Of a DNA stretch of 10,549 nt, positions 1-6,907 are shown piece by piece. The first letter of the stretch is position 1. Each line of letters starts with the position of its first letter. A program made the position numbers and the translations under genes. Below the pieces are notes generated by a model, which was not told where the DNA came from, made no database searches, and saw only the letters and a program-made list of their open reading frames with translations. Source of the DNA: Candidatus Hydrogenedentota bacterium (GTDB taxonomy: Bacteria > Hydrogenedentota > Hydrogenedentia > Hydrogenedentales > SLHB01); assembly GCA_003552765.1 (NCBI GenBank), contig PUOI01000218.1:1-10549 (forward strand). The letters are read 5' to 3'.

Positions 1-763
1 AGCAGCGTTTGTTGCTGCCTCCCCGTCCGCCGGAAGAGGCGTCTGGAGAAGAAGGGGGTTCGGCAAGGCCGAGGCGATGGGCGGTCCAGCGCAGAATCGC
101 GCCGCGCTCGGTGGGCTCGCAGTCAACGGCGAGGTAGCATTCCGCTGGAGACTCAAGGCTCATGACGTGCGCCAGAACGCCAGCGCAATCGTCGCGGTGA
201 ATCAGATTGATGTAACGCGCCGGTCCTTCCGGGCACACGGCCTCGCCGTTACGCACCTGGGTGATGAGGCGGTTCCGGCCGGGACCGTAGATGCCGCCAA
301 ACCGCACGGCGGTGGAAGGAAACGGGGATTCGCGCACGATGCGTTCGCCCTCAAGCACGTATTGGCCGGAGAATTGCGTGGGCTCCGTGGGCGAGGTCTC
401 GTCCACCCATTCCCCGTCTTGCTGGTGGTAGACGCCCGTGCTGGAGGTGAACACAACCCGTTTGGGCGCGGCGTCTTTTCGGCGCAAGGCCTGCAACAGG
501 TTGTTCATCCCGTCGACGTAAGCGTTTTTATAGGCCGATTCCGTAAACGAATCCGCCCCAACGGCATAGAAAACCCAGTCCAACTCGTCCGGCAACTGCG
601 TTTCCAGTTCTGAGTCGCCCAAATCGCAGCCAATACCCGTTATGGTTTCCGGCAACCCGGCGGGATCCCTGCGCAATCCCCATACCGTGTGGCCTTCCGC
701 CGCCAACCGGCTTGCCAGTACGCTTCCCACATAACCACAGCCCACTACCAAAACACGCGCCAT
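1..763 (-). CDS. YeeZ-like atypical SDR (NAD(P)-binding epimerase/dehydratase-type), 3' end cut by window
   Basis: This is a short-chain dehydrogenase/reductase of the extended/atypical kind, with 254 residues visible and the last few tens missing. The N-terminus has a Rossmann beta-alpha-beta with G8-C-G10-Y-V-G13, the GxGxxG dinucleotide signature. Later come FTSSTGVY (residues 105-112), FGGIYGPGRNR (155-165) and YINLIHRDD (184-192), a series typical of the NAD-dependent epimerase family and of E. coli YeeZ relatives (about 274 aa). The usual YxxxK catalytic pair is not obvious: Y135 is followed by VLEGE with no lysine at +4, as in several atypical SDRs, so the chemistry is uncertain. The start is ATG at 763, preceded by AGAGGAG about 8 nt away. 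It diverges from serC. The family call is firm; the substrate is unknown. Confidence 0.85.
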   Translation of the reverse strand, partial: MARVLVVGCGYVGSVLASRLAAEGHTVWGLRRDPAGLPETITGIGCDLGDSELETQLPDELDWVFYAVGADSFTESAYKNAYVDGMNNLLQALRRKDAAPKRVVFTSSTGVYHQQDGEWVDETSPTEPTQFSGQYVLEGERIVRESPFPSTAVRFGGIYGPGRNRLITQVRNGEAVCPEGPARYINLIHRDDCAGVLAHVMSLESPAECYLAVDCEPTERGAILRWTAHRLGLAEPPSSPDASSGGRGGSNKRC

Positions 764-858
764 CTCTTAACGGCTCCTCTGGATTGAACTTTGCATTTCC
801 TTGAACAATCAGCCCCCCCACTCAACCCGCTCACTCTCGGGATGTATTCCCCGTCCAT

Positions 859-888
859 TTGAAAACACAGCGCCCAATTCCCTAAAAT
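859..888 (+). promoter_or_regulatory. Candidate sigma70-type promoter of serC
   Basis: TTGAAA (859-864) and TAAAAT (883-888) are separated by 18 bp; each matches the consensus at five of six positions. Transcription would start near 895, giving a leader of about 125 nt before the serC ATG. This is a motif match only. The rest of the 258-bp divergent spacer (764-1021) holds no gene, and I found no comparable promoter for the leftward SDR. Confidence 0.55.
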
Positions 889-947
889 ACTACGCGAGCC
901 GGCCTCCATTTCCTCTCGTTTTCACCATGCCCGGGGGGTATTATTTT

Positions 948-993
948 CCTGCATCACCCGGGTGGCCGGGCGCAAATACCATACCCATGCAGG
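948..993 (+). other. Long-range stem in the serC leader
   Basis: CCTGCAT (948-954) is the perfect reverse complement of ATGCAGG (987-993). The 32 nt between them begin with the palindrome CACCCGGGTG (955-964). The structure ends about 12 nt upstream of the serC Shine-Dalgarno, so it could shape the leader RNA without hiding the ribosome site. No riboswitch class is recognised and the length could arise by chance. Confidence 0.25.
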
Positions 994-1021
994 GGAACCA
1001 CCACGGAAGGAGCGCACTACG

Positions 1022-2119
1022 ATGAGTGAGAAAACCATCTACAATTTCTGCGCAGGACCGGCCGCTTTGCCGAAACCGGCCATCGAGCAAGCTCAAAAGG
1101 AACTGCTGTCCTACAAGGGCATTGGGATGTCCGTCATGGAAATCAGCCACCGTTCGAAGTGGGCTGACGAGATTATTGGGGAGGCGGAGGACAACATCCG
1201 GACCCTCCTTAATGTGCCGGACAACTACCACGTCTTGTTCCTGCAAGGCGGCGCGAGCTTGCAGTTCTCGATGATCCCCATGAACTTCTTGCAGGGAACG
1301 GGGAAGCCGGCCGACTACATCCACACGGGTTCGTGGGCCAACAAGGCCATTGCGGAGGCCAAGAAGGAAGGGGAAGTCTCCATCGTCTGGAACGGTAAGG
1401 ACGAGAACTTCGTCCGAACGCCCGCCCAGAGCGAACTCAAGCTCGATCCCAACGCGGCATATGTCCACTTCACCTCCAACGAGACCATTCAGGGCGTGGA
1501 ATACTTCGAAGAGCCGGAGACGGGGAATGTCCCCCTCATGTGCGACGCCTCCAGCGATTTCCTCTCCCGGCCGATCCCCGTGGAGAAGTACGGTCTCATC
1601 TATGCGGGCGCCCAGAAGAACATCGGCCCGGCCGGCGTAACGGCGGTGATCATCCGCGATGACCTGCTGGAGCGCGTGCCGGAGGGCTTACCCTCCTTGC
1701 TGGATTACAAGAACATGGCGGATAACAAGTCCCTCTACAACACGCCGCCCATGTTCGCCATTTACATGGTCATGCTTACCACGCGCTGGGTGCGCAACGA
1801 CATCGGCGGACTCAAGGCCATGGAGACCGTCAACCGCAAAAAGGCGGACCTCCTGTATGAGGCCATCGACAACAGCAACGGGTTCTACAGGGGTCACGCC
1901 AAACCCGAGTGCCGGAGCCGGATGAATGTCACGTGGCGGTTGCCCAGCGAAGACCTCGAAAAGCAGTTCATCGCCGAGGCCGAGCAAGAGGGGTTCCTTC
2001 AACTGAAGGGCCACCGATCCGTGGGCGGGCTGCGCGCCTCCATCTACAACGCGATGCCCGTGGAAGGTTGCGAAGCCCTTCGCGGCTTCATGGCCGAGTT
2101 CCAGAAGAAAAACGCCTGA
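1022..2119 (+). CDS. serC: Phosphoserine aminotransferase
   Basis: SerC is a cytoplasmic PLP-dependent class V aminotransferase that converts 3-phosphohydroxypyruvate and glutamate to O-phosphoserine in serine biosynthesis; it also acts in the PdxB/PdxF route to pyridoxal phosphate where that exists. The protein opens with YNFCAGPAALP, the SerC signature. It carries the PLP lysine as K199 in GAQKNIGPAG, matching K198 of the E. coli enzyme, and ends with the usual GGLRASIYNAMP block. Its 365 aa is close to the family's roughly 360. An in-frame GTG at 962 would add 20 unconserved residues. The ATG at 1022 is chosen because GGAAGGAG (1005-1012) lies 9 nt before it and homology begins there. It is monocistronic here: divergent from the SDR, and followed by a strong hairpin and a convergent regulator. 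Confidence 0.97.
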   Translation: MSEKTIYNFCAGPAALPKPAIEQAQKELLSYKGIGMSVMEISHRSKWADEIIGEAEDNIRTLLNVPDNYHVLFLQGGASLQFSMIPMNFLQGTGKPADYIHTGSWANKAIAEAKKEGEVSIVWNGKDENFVRTPAQSELKLDPNAAYVHFTSNETIQGVEYFEEPETGNVPLMCDASSDFLSRPIPVEKYGLIYAGAQKNIGPAGVTAVIIRDDLLERVPEGLPSLLDYKNMADNKSLYNTPPMFAIYMVMLTTRWVRNDIGGLKAMETVNRKKADLLYEAIDNSNGFYRGHAKPECRSRMNVTWRLPSEDLEKQFIAEAEQEGFLQLKGHRSVGGLRASIYNAMPVEGCEALRGFMAEFQKKNA

Positions 2120-2140
2120 TCGTCTCTCCTTGTCAGTTCC

Positions 2141-2179
2141 CCGCGCGCCGTGTTCTCCCGTTCCGAACGCGGCGCGCGG
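2141..2179. terminator. Bidirectional terminator-like hairpin between serC and the DtxR-family gene
   Basis: A 15-bp stem (2141-2155 pairing with 2165-2179; 14 Watson-Crick pairs plus one T/G position) closes a 9-nt loop. It lies 21 nt after the serC stop and 9 nt beyond the end of the convergent regulator, where a shared terminator is expected. Neither strand has a clear T-run after the stem, so classical intrinsic termination is uncertain. Confidence 0.6.
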
Positions 2180-2188
2180 CGGATCTAC

Positions 2189-2752
2189 TCAGTCCCCGTT
2201 AAGCACACATGGTCTCTTGCGCTGGGCCGGGCATCCATCCCCAACGGATTCGCCATCTTGAACTGCGGCCTCCCCGCCGCACTCTTCAAAACACTTCATG
2301 ACTTCACACACCTCGCTGGCCCGCTTTTCGCTGCTCAGGATATACCGCATGAGCCAGACCATCCGCCGGCCGGTCTCCAGACTCATGAGATGCTCCATCT
2401 TGCATGCGTCCGCCATGGCCAAGTCCTTGGAAACGCCCAGCACTTTCTCAAAGAAATCGCTTAGAATGCGAAAATTGTCCTCGACAAGACGCGCCTTTTC
2501 CGCCCCTTCTTCCGTAAGCAGCAAGAAGCGGTTGGGATCTTCCGTAACCCATCCGCGCTTCTTGAGTTGCGTGACGGACATGGAAGCCGCCCCCCGGGAT
2601 ACCTCCAGCATCTCGGCCACGTCGGTTACGCGGGCGTAGCCCAGCCTTCCCCGCAGACTGTCGATAGCCATTAGATAATGCGCAGCTGAATGGGTGATTT
2701 CGTTGTTGTCGAACTCGCGCCAGTAGCTCGCGTCGTTGATCATCTTGTTCAT
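2189..2752 (-). CDS. DtxR/MntR-family metal-dependent transcriptional regulator
   Basis: A 187-aa cytoplasmic repressor-type protein. Residues about 20-80 form a winged helix-turn-helix (HYLMAIDSL, then RVTDVAEMLEVSRGAASMSV, ending LLLTEEG) typical of DtxR/MntR proteins. The dimerisation and metal domain follows. C117-K-M-E120-H121 reproduces the C-x-x-E-H primary site of DtxR (C102, E105, H106), and H25 falls where DtxR has M10 and MntR has D8. By my alignment the DtxR ancillary ligands H79, E83 and H98 are F, S and M here. There is no SH3-like third domain. The tail is unusually cysteine-rich (C149, C154, C158, C174, C182). A GTG at 2758 would sit only about 2 nt from AAAGGA, so the ATG at 2752 is preferred. 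The family is secure; whether the metal is Fe, Mn or another is inferred only. Confidence 0.85.
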   Translation of the reverse strand: MNKMINDASYWREFDNNEITHSAAHYLMAIDSLRGRLGYARVTDVAEMLEVSRGAASMSVTQLKKRGWVTEDPNRFLLLTEEGAEKARLVEDNFRILSDFFEKVLGVSKDLAMADACKMEHLMSLETGRRMVWLMRYILSSEKRASEVCEVMKCFEECGGEAAVQDGESVGDGCPAQRKRPCVLNGD

Positions 2753-2795
2753 GAACACATCCTTTGTACATGGGGTTTAACACCCAGCTTTCTCT

Positions 2796-2824
2796 ATTGT
2801 ATGCTTGCCTGGCGTTTAGATCAA
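2796..2824 (-). promoter_or_regulatory. Candidate sigma70-type promoter of the DtxR-family gene
   Basis: On the minus strand TTGATC (2824-2819) and TACAAT (2801-2796) are exactly 17 bp apart. Transcription would start near 2789, leaving a leader of about 37 nt before the ATG at 2752. The good -10 and ideal spacing make this one of the best promoter matches in the window; it is unproven. Confidence 0.6.
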
Positions 2825-2829
2825 ATGCC
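2811..2829. promoter_or_regulatory. 19-bp imperfect dyad over the regulator's -35 (possible autoregulatory operator)
   Basis: The sequence GGCGTTTAGATCAAATGCC has half-sites GGCGTTT and AAATGCC around a 5-bp centre, with one mismatched pair in the arms. It covers the -35 of the regulator's own promoter. DtxR-family operators are commonly dyads of about this size placed over promoters, so autorepression is plausible. It does not resemble the DtxR iron-box sequence itself. Confidence 0.35.
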
Positions 2830-2891
2830 CCACGCGAAATGAGGCCGTGTTGAGCCTCCCACGGCAAGCGATCTATGATGGAGCGTTGCTT

Positions 2892-2910
2892 GCGCTGAAT
2901 TTGTCAGCGC
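2892..2910. promoter_or_regulatory. Perfect 7-5-7 inverted repeat upstream of the DUF1080 gene
   Basis: GCGCTGA (2892-2898) and TCAGCGC (2904-2910) are perfect inverted repeats around ATTTG. The site lies 40 bp before the DUF1080 ATG. Its right arm overlaps TTGTCA (2901-2906), a possible -35, with only a weak TAACAA (2923-2928) as -10. It could bind a dimeric regulator or form a small RNA hairpin. A second, weaker inverted repeat, GCCGTG/CACGGC, lies at 2844-2865 in the same spacer. Confidence 0.35.
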
Positions 2911-2950
2911 TTACTCGGGGAATAACAACACATGAAGAAGGAGTATTCAC

Positions 2951-3883
2951 ATGGACAATAGCCACGATTCTCAACAAACCCCATGTAGCGGCCCACACGC
3001 CAAGCTAGGCGGGAACATGAGCCGGCGGCGGTTTCTCCACGCCAGCGCGGCGGCCACTGGGGCCGCTGTGTGGGCGGCGGCCTGCAATGGGGCGAACGCG
3101 GCGGAACTGGTTCCCGGCGGCGTGGATGGTGAAGTGATGGGCTACACCGATACGGAGATGCTGCCGTGGGCCCCGGAGTACCACAAACACGACCCGAACC
3201 GCCCTTGGCCCACGGACATCGATCCCGGCGAACTGACGCATCCCGAAGAACCCGCCGCTCCCCCACCGTCTGACGCGATTGTCTTGTTCGATGGCGAGGA
3301 CACGTCGGCCTTTGAGCAACCCCATGACTGGGAAGTGGAAAACGGCGTGCTCGTGGCGTATGAAGAAGACATCGTCACCCAGGAGTCGTTCGGCGATTGC
3401 CAGCTTCACCTCGAATGGATGGCGCCCGATCCGCCCCGGGGCGACCTAACGGATCGCGGCAACAGCGGGGTTTTCATGATGGGCCGCTACGAAATCCAGA
3501 TCTTCGATTCCTACACGGAGAAGATCTATCCCGACGGCATCGCGGCGGCCATCTACGGCGAAACGCCGCCCATGGTCCACCCCATCCGCCCGCCGGGCCA
3601 GTGGAACAGCTATGACATCCTATTCACGCCCCCCGTCTTCGAGAATGGGGAAGTCGTCCGGCCGGCCACGGTTACCATGCATTTCAATGGCATCCTGGTG
3701 CACTGCAATCAGGTGATTTACGGGCCCACCGACTGGCGGGAGATCTCTGAATACGGGCCGCATCCGCCCGAAGGACCGGTGCGGCTTCAAGAGCACAACA
3801 ACCCCGTGCGATTCCGCAACATCTGGATCCGTCCCATGGAGAATCTGAAGGACATGGTTCCCATTCGGGATTGGCCCGTGTAA
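2951..3883 (+). CDS. Tat-exported DUF1080 (3-keto-disaccharide hydrolase family) protein
   Basis: A 310-aa exported protein. S24-R-R-R-F-L-H followed by an Ala-rich stretch is a twin-arginine signal, with likely cleavage near ANA/A at about residue 50. A Pro-rich linker follows. Residues about 108-295 form the DUF1080/PF06439 concanavalin-like jelly roll: AIVLFDGED (109-117), ITQESFGD-type block IVTQESFGD (141-149), RGNSGVFMMGRYEIQIFDS (169-187), QWNSYDILF (217-225), and GPVRLQEHNNPVRFRNIWIRP (275-295, shown here by its ends GPVRLQ and NIWIRP). Members are linked to hydrolysis or elimination of 3-keto-glycosides, but the family is broad and the substrate here is unknown. The ATG at 2951 has AAGGAG 7 nt upstream; M23 at 3017 is a weaker alternative with a shorter n-region. 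It stands alone, divergent from the metalloregulator. Confidence 0.88.
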   Translation: MDNSHDSQQTPCSGPHAKLGGNMSRRRFLHASAAATGAAVWAAACNGANAAELVPGGVDGEVMGYTDTEMLPWAPEYHKHDPNRPWPTDIDPGELTHPEEPAAPPPSDAIVLFDGEDTSAFEQPHDWEVENGVLVAYEEDIVTQESFGDCQLHLEWMAPDPPRGDLTDRGNSGVFMMGRYEIQIFDSYTEKIYPDGIAAAIYGETPPMVHPIRPPGQWNSYDILFTPPVFENGEVVRPATVTMHFNGILVHCNQVIYGPTDWREISEYGPHPPEGPVRLQEHNNPVRFRNIWIRPMENLKDMVPIRDWPV

Positions 3884-3901
3884 AAGCCAGCCCCACAAGG
3901 G

Positions 3902-3939
3902 CGCGGTTGGGACCGCTCCGCGGAACGGCCCCAACCGCG
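3902..3939 (+). terminator. Terminator-like hairpin after the DUF1080 gene
   Basis: CGCGGTTGGG (3902-3911) pairs perfectly with CCCAACCGCG (3930-3939), and the loop can add CCG/CGG pairs. On the plus strand it is followed by TTTAGTCTTCCT, which is only modestly T-rich. It ends 1 nt before the stop codon of the convergent propeller gene and may serve both. Confidence 0.65.
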
Positions 3940-3940
3940 T

Positions 3941-5035
3941 TTAGTCTTCCTCGAAATGCAACTCCGCAATGGCGATCGCCCATTCGCCAGCCGTCGAATA
4001 CAGCATGTAGACGCGCCCATCCTCTTCGTAGATCGCGGGATCGCGCAACTCATGGACAAAATCGTAGGTCGCGCCGAACGACGAGGTTTCGATGGGTTCG
4101 TCCACGCCTTCGTAATCCTTCTCGGGTTTTAGGACCGTCTGCGGCTCGGTGAATCGCCATTCTTCCCAATCTTCATCGAGATTCTCCACGCGCGACACCA
4201 AGATATGCTCCGGCGTGTCGCCGCCCCGTGAGAAGAACACGTAGAGCTTGCCGTCGTGCTCCCACAAGGCTTTGTGCCGGACCCGCGGGAGGATGCGGGG
4301 TCCCGCCTCGAAATCCGTCAGGCCGTCAGGCGACCGGGAGATGATCCCGCCGTCGTTCCTGTATTTCGCCAAGGCGTAGTGATAGCCGTCTTCGTGTTCA
4401 AACACGCGAAAGTAGAAGAGCCCGATCTGGTCATCCAGCGATTCGAAGTTCAGGCCATCCTCGGATAACGCGACGTATGTCATCTGATACGGCGCGTCCG
4501 TGCCAGGAATCGGCATCCCGTGATAGTACATGCGAATCCGCTGCTCTTCTTCATCCACGTGAACATCGGGACTGGCCACATGGTCGCCGCCACGTTCGTG
4601 ATAACTCGGTGTCTCTTCCAACGGCAACACGCCGGGCTCATGGATCTTCCACGGTCCTTCCAGCGAATCCGCGTACGCCAGCCGAATATGCGAGCCGTGG
4701 TGATGGGCGAAGTAAAGGTAATACTCTCCCAAGGGATCTTCGATCCACTCCGGCGCGCGTATCAGCGAGGGGCCATTTATGTTTTCGCCCCGTTCCCCAA
4801 TTAGGCCGTGCATCTCGCGGTGGATGATAGGATTCGCCTCGAACCGTTCCACGCGGAAATCGAAGTCCGTGGAAGGCTCCACGTATTCCCAATCAAGGTC
4901 TTCATCCTCGAATTCGGCGGCCCCCGATCCCATGCTCAGACTGACGGCTATGACGGCCGCGAGGACGGCTATGAGCCTTCTCGCATCCCTCATTCTGCTG
5001 CGAGGATTCATCTTAGATGCTGCCGGCAAATGCAT
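3941..5035 (-). CDS. Exported five-bladed beta-propeller, GH43/GH32-like glycosidase fold
   Basis: A 364-aa secreted or periplasmic protein. Residues 16-40 look like a signal peptide (Arg-rich n-region, LIAVLAAVIAVSLS core, cleavage near GAA/E). The rest consists of repeating beta-propeller blades of the GH43/GH32/GH62/GH130 type: INGPSLIRAPEW (86-97) with EYYLYFAHHHG, HVASPDVHVDEEEQRIRMYYHG (152-173; key residues S155, P156, D157), DGYHYALAKYRNDGG, DGKLYVFFSRGGD, and ELRDPAIYEEDGRVYMLYS (329-347). D157 and D332 are candidate active-site carboxylates. The first blade has NGP where active GH43 enzymes usually have an aspartate, so activity is unproven. The ATG at 5035 has AAGGAGG 5 nt before it. 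The stop abuts a hairpin shared with the DUF1080 gene. Substrate unknown; an arabinan/xylan-type or other glycan is only a family-level guess. Confidence 0.75.
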   Translation of the reverse strand: MHLPAASKMNPRSRMRDARRLIAVLAAVIAVSLSMGSGAAEFEDEDLDWEYVEPSTDFDFRVERFEANPIIHREMHGLIGERGENINGPSLIRAPEWIEDPLGEYYLYFAHHHGSHIRLAYADSLEGPWKIHEPGVLPLEETPSYHERGGDHVASPDVHVDEEEQRIRMYYHGMPIPGTDAPYQMTYVALSEDGLNFESLDDQIGLFYFRVFEHEDGYHYALAKYRNDGGIISRSPDGLTDFEAGPRILPRVRHKALWEHDGKLYVFFSRGGDTPEHILVSRVENLDEDWEEWRFTEPQTVLKPEKDYEGVDEPIETSSFGATYDFVHELRDPAIYEEDGRVYMLYSTAGEWAIAIAELHFEED

Positions 5036-5140
5036 AGGCCCCTCCTTGCTTGGTTGTGGGTGAGGTTTTCTGGGTACGGCTCCCCCAAGAAGCGCCTCGG
5101 CCCGTCATTGGGTTGAACAAGAGATGTCCATTTTCGACCG

Positions 5141-6022
5141 TCAGCCCGGCCGCGCGCCACGCCGCCACACGCGCCGGAGCAGGGCCGCTAAAACAATGAT
5201 CGGCGCCCCGAACACAATCAGCCAAGGCACAGCCGCCGCCAAGGCGATTATCAGCCATTGAACCGCCGCGAACAGACCGGACAGGGACTCGTCCCAAGCA
5301 CGGCTCAGCCGCGCGAAGAACCCGGTCTGTTCCTCGGGGGCGTAGCCGCGCATTTCGGTCACGGTGATTGTTACCGTGGACAGCGTGATTTGATCGCGCA
5401 GCACGCGCAACCGGCCCTCATGGCGCTCGATCTCTTCGCGCACCGAGGATAACGCCCGTTCCACATTAAGTACATCCTCCAGGCTGGCGGTCTCATGCGC
5501 AAGCAGTTCGAGCAGGCGATCTTCTTCGCGCCGCTTGTTTTCAAGCCGCGCCTGAACGTCATAGTACTCCTCGGTGACTTCCTCCGCTTGCTGCCGGAGC
5601 GAGTCCAGCTCGCCCAGCTTGGTCATCGCCTCCAGAAAGGCCTCGTATTGCTCCACCGGCACGCGCACGGTCCAATCGCCGCTTCGGGGCCTTCCGGGAC
5701 GTGAACGAAGCTGTTCATCCGCGATGTACCCGCCATACTCGGCGACCAATTCCCGAACGCTGTCCGGAACGCCGTCGAACCGCTCGACCCGGAGTGAGAC
5801 CGTGGCCGTGTACACAATCTTCCGCTCAACGGTCTCCGCGGCAGCAATCGCCCCATCTCGTAACGCGGCCATGGGAGGCGCACCGTACTCGCTACGCTCC
5901 ATGGCGGACTCGTCCGCACTGTCCATAGCGGCGTATTGCGTCGGGTCCGCGCAAGCCGCCAAAACAAGCAACACGCCCACCACGCAGGCGATAGCCTCGT
6001 AAAGGGCTGGGTGCGGCTTCAT
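5141..6022 (-). CDS. DUF4349 lipoprotein with coiled coil and C-terminal membrane anchor
   Basis: A 293-aa protein of the DUF4349 family (PF14257), whose function is not established. The order is: hydrophobic signal with lipobox L21-A-A-C24; a low-complexity stretch; a conserved domain beginning ERKIVYTATVSLRVERFD (67-84) and AEYGGYIADEQL (94-105); a coiled coil about 145-210; a second strand-rich part TLSTVTITVTEM (213-224); a C-terminal hydrophobic segment about 250-283; and a basic tail RRVWRRGARPG. An upstream in-frame ATG at 6088 would add 22 residues ahead of the lipobox, which is unlikely. The ATG at 6022 has CGAGGG about 7 nt before it and places the lipobox normally. It follows the epimerase by 72 nt. 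If C24 is lipidated, the protein is fixed to the envelope at both ends. Confidence 0.85.
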   Translation of the reverse strand: MKPHPALYEAIACVVGVLLVLAACADPTQYAAMDSADESAMERSEYGAPPMAALRDGAIAAAETVERKIVYTATVSLRVERFDGVPDSVRELVAEYGGYIADEQLRSRPGRPRSGDWTVRVPVEQYEAFLEAMTKLGELDSLRQQAEEVTEEYYDVQARLENKRREEDRLLELLAHETASLEDVLNVERALSSVREEIERHEGRLRVLRDQITLSTVTITVTEMRGYAPEEQTGFFARLSRAWDESLSGLFAAVQWLIIALAAAVPWLIVFGAPIIVLAALLRRVWRRGARPG

Positions 6023-6049
6023 GGCATTACCCTCGCGGTGGGCGGTGAT

Positions 6050-6085
6050 CCGCCATTCGCCATTTCGGAGTTCGAGCGAATGCGG
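6050..6085 (-). terminator. Weak hairpin between epimerase and DUF4349 genes
   Basis: GCGAATGCGG (6076-6085) and CCGCCATTCGC (6050-6060) are inverted repeats with one bulged base around a 15-nt loop, starting 9 nt past the epimerase stop on the minus strand. No T-run follows. It could be a weak terminator, an mRNA end stabiliser or chance. Confidence 0.25.
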
Positions 6086-6094
6086 CAAAGGCGA

Positions 6095-6907
6095 TCACAC
6101 AAACTGCTTCATGTATTCCAGACTCTTGGTGGCGATGGCTTCCGGACCGGGATCAAACTTGAAGACTTCCACCGAGACGTAGTCTTGGTAGTTGATATCC
6201 TTCAACGCCTCGAAGATGGGCGCGAAGTCCACGTCGCCGAAGCCGGGTCCCTCAAGGTTGGCGTCGTTGGCGTGATAATGCGCGAGGTACTTCGCATACT
6301 TGCGGATGAGCGCGGGGCGATCCTCTTCCTCGGCGGTCATGGCCTTGGTGTCGAGAAGCAGACGCAGTTTCGAGTGGTTGATGCGATCGATCAGGGCGAC
6401 GGTTTCGGCAGCGCTGGCGCAGAAGTTCGTCTCCGTGGGCGCCAAGGGCTCCATGCAAATGGTGACGTCGCATTCCGCGCAGACGGGCAGCGCCTGCTCC
6501 AAGACCTCCACGGCGTTGTCCATGGCCTGCTCATGGGTGAGACCGGGTTCGACGTTGCGTTGTTTGGGAGAGCCGAAAACCATCAGGCCTCCGCCCACGT
6601 CCCGGCAGAAACGCGCCAGATCGCATAGATACTGAGCAGTCCGTTCGCGTGTGGCCTTGTCGGGATGGGTGAGGTGCATGCCTTCCGGACCAATCATGAT
6701 CCAGTGGAGCCCGAGAATCTCAAGGCCCGTCTCCCGCGCTTTGCGGGCGATGGTCTCACGGGTCTCCCATGGGATTTCGGTGACATATTGAGCCAAGGTA
6801 TACGGCGCGATCTCAAGACCGTCGTAGCCTACTTCCTTAACATACTCGATAGTGCGGCCGATGTCTCCCCAATCATTGAATATTTCGCTGCAGATCCCAA
6901 ATTTCAT
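6095..6907 (-). CDS. Sugar (phosphate) isomerase/epimerase, xylose-isomerase-like TIM barrel
   Basis: A 270-aa cytoplasmic (no signal peptide) AP_endonuc_2/PF01261 TIM-barrel protein. The expected divalent-metal site is visible: E153 (CMEPLAPTETN), D186 (RLLLDTKAM), H212 (LAHYHANDAN) and E247 (VSVEVFKF). The spacing closely matches the D-tagatose/D-psicose 3-epimerase group, where E152, D185, H211 and E246 are the ligands and the two glutamates are catalytic. The substrate cannot be read from sequence; relatives include ketose 3-epimerases, IolE/IolI-type enzymes and proteins acting on 3-keto-sugars. The ATG at 6907 has AGGAG about 6 nt upstream. It overlaps the stop of the upstream REC-PAS-GGDEF gene by four bases (ATGA), so the two are almost certainly co-transcribed and translationally coupled. 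Confidence 0.87.
   Translation of the reverse strand: MKFGICSEIFNDWGDIGRTIEYVKEVGYDGLEIAPYTLAQYVTEIPWETRETIARKARETGLEILGLHWIMIGPEGMHLTHPDKATRERTAQYLCDLARFCRDVGGGLMVFGSPKQRNVEPGLTHEQAMDNAVEVLEQALPVCAECDVTICMEPLAPTETNFCASAAETVALIDRINHSKLRLLLDTKAMTAEEEDRPALIRKYAKYLAHYHANDANLEGPGFGDVDFAPIFEALKDINYQDYVSVEVFKFDPGPEAIATKSLEYMKQFV

Noticed and set aside
77..613. Plus-strand open frame of 178 codons at the left edge
   Set aside because: It is antisense to the SDR gene, which shows a Rossmann GxGxxG and conserved SDR motifs.
962..1021. Upstream GTG start for serC, adding 20 residues
   Set aside because: The added residues are not part of the SerC family, and the strong AAGGAG lies inside them, placed for the ATG at 1022.
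6023..6088. ATG at 6088 as start of the DUF4349 gene
   Set aside because: It would put 22 residues ahead of the signal peptide and lipobox. The ATG at 6022 gives a normal lipoprotein N-terminus.
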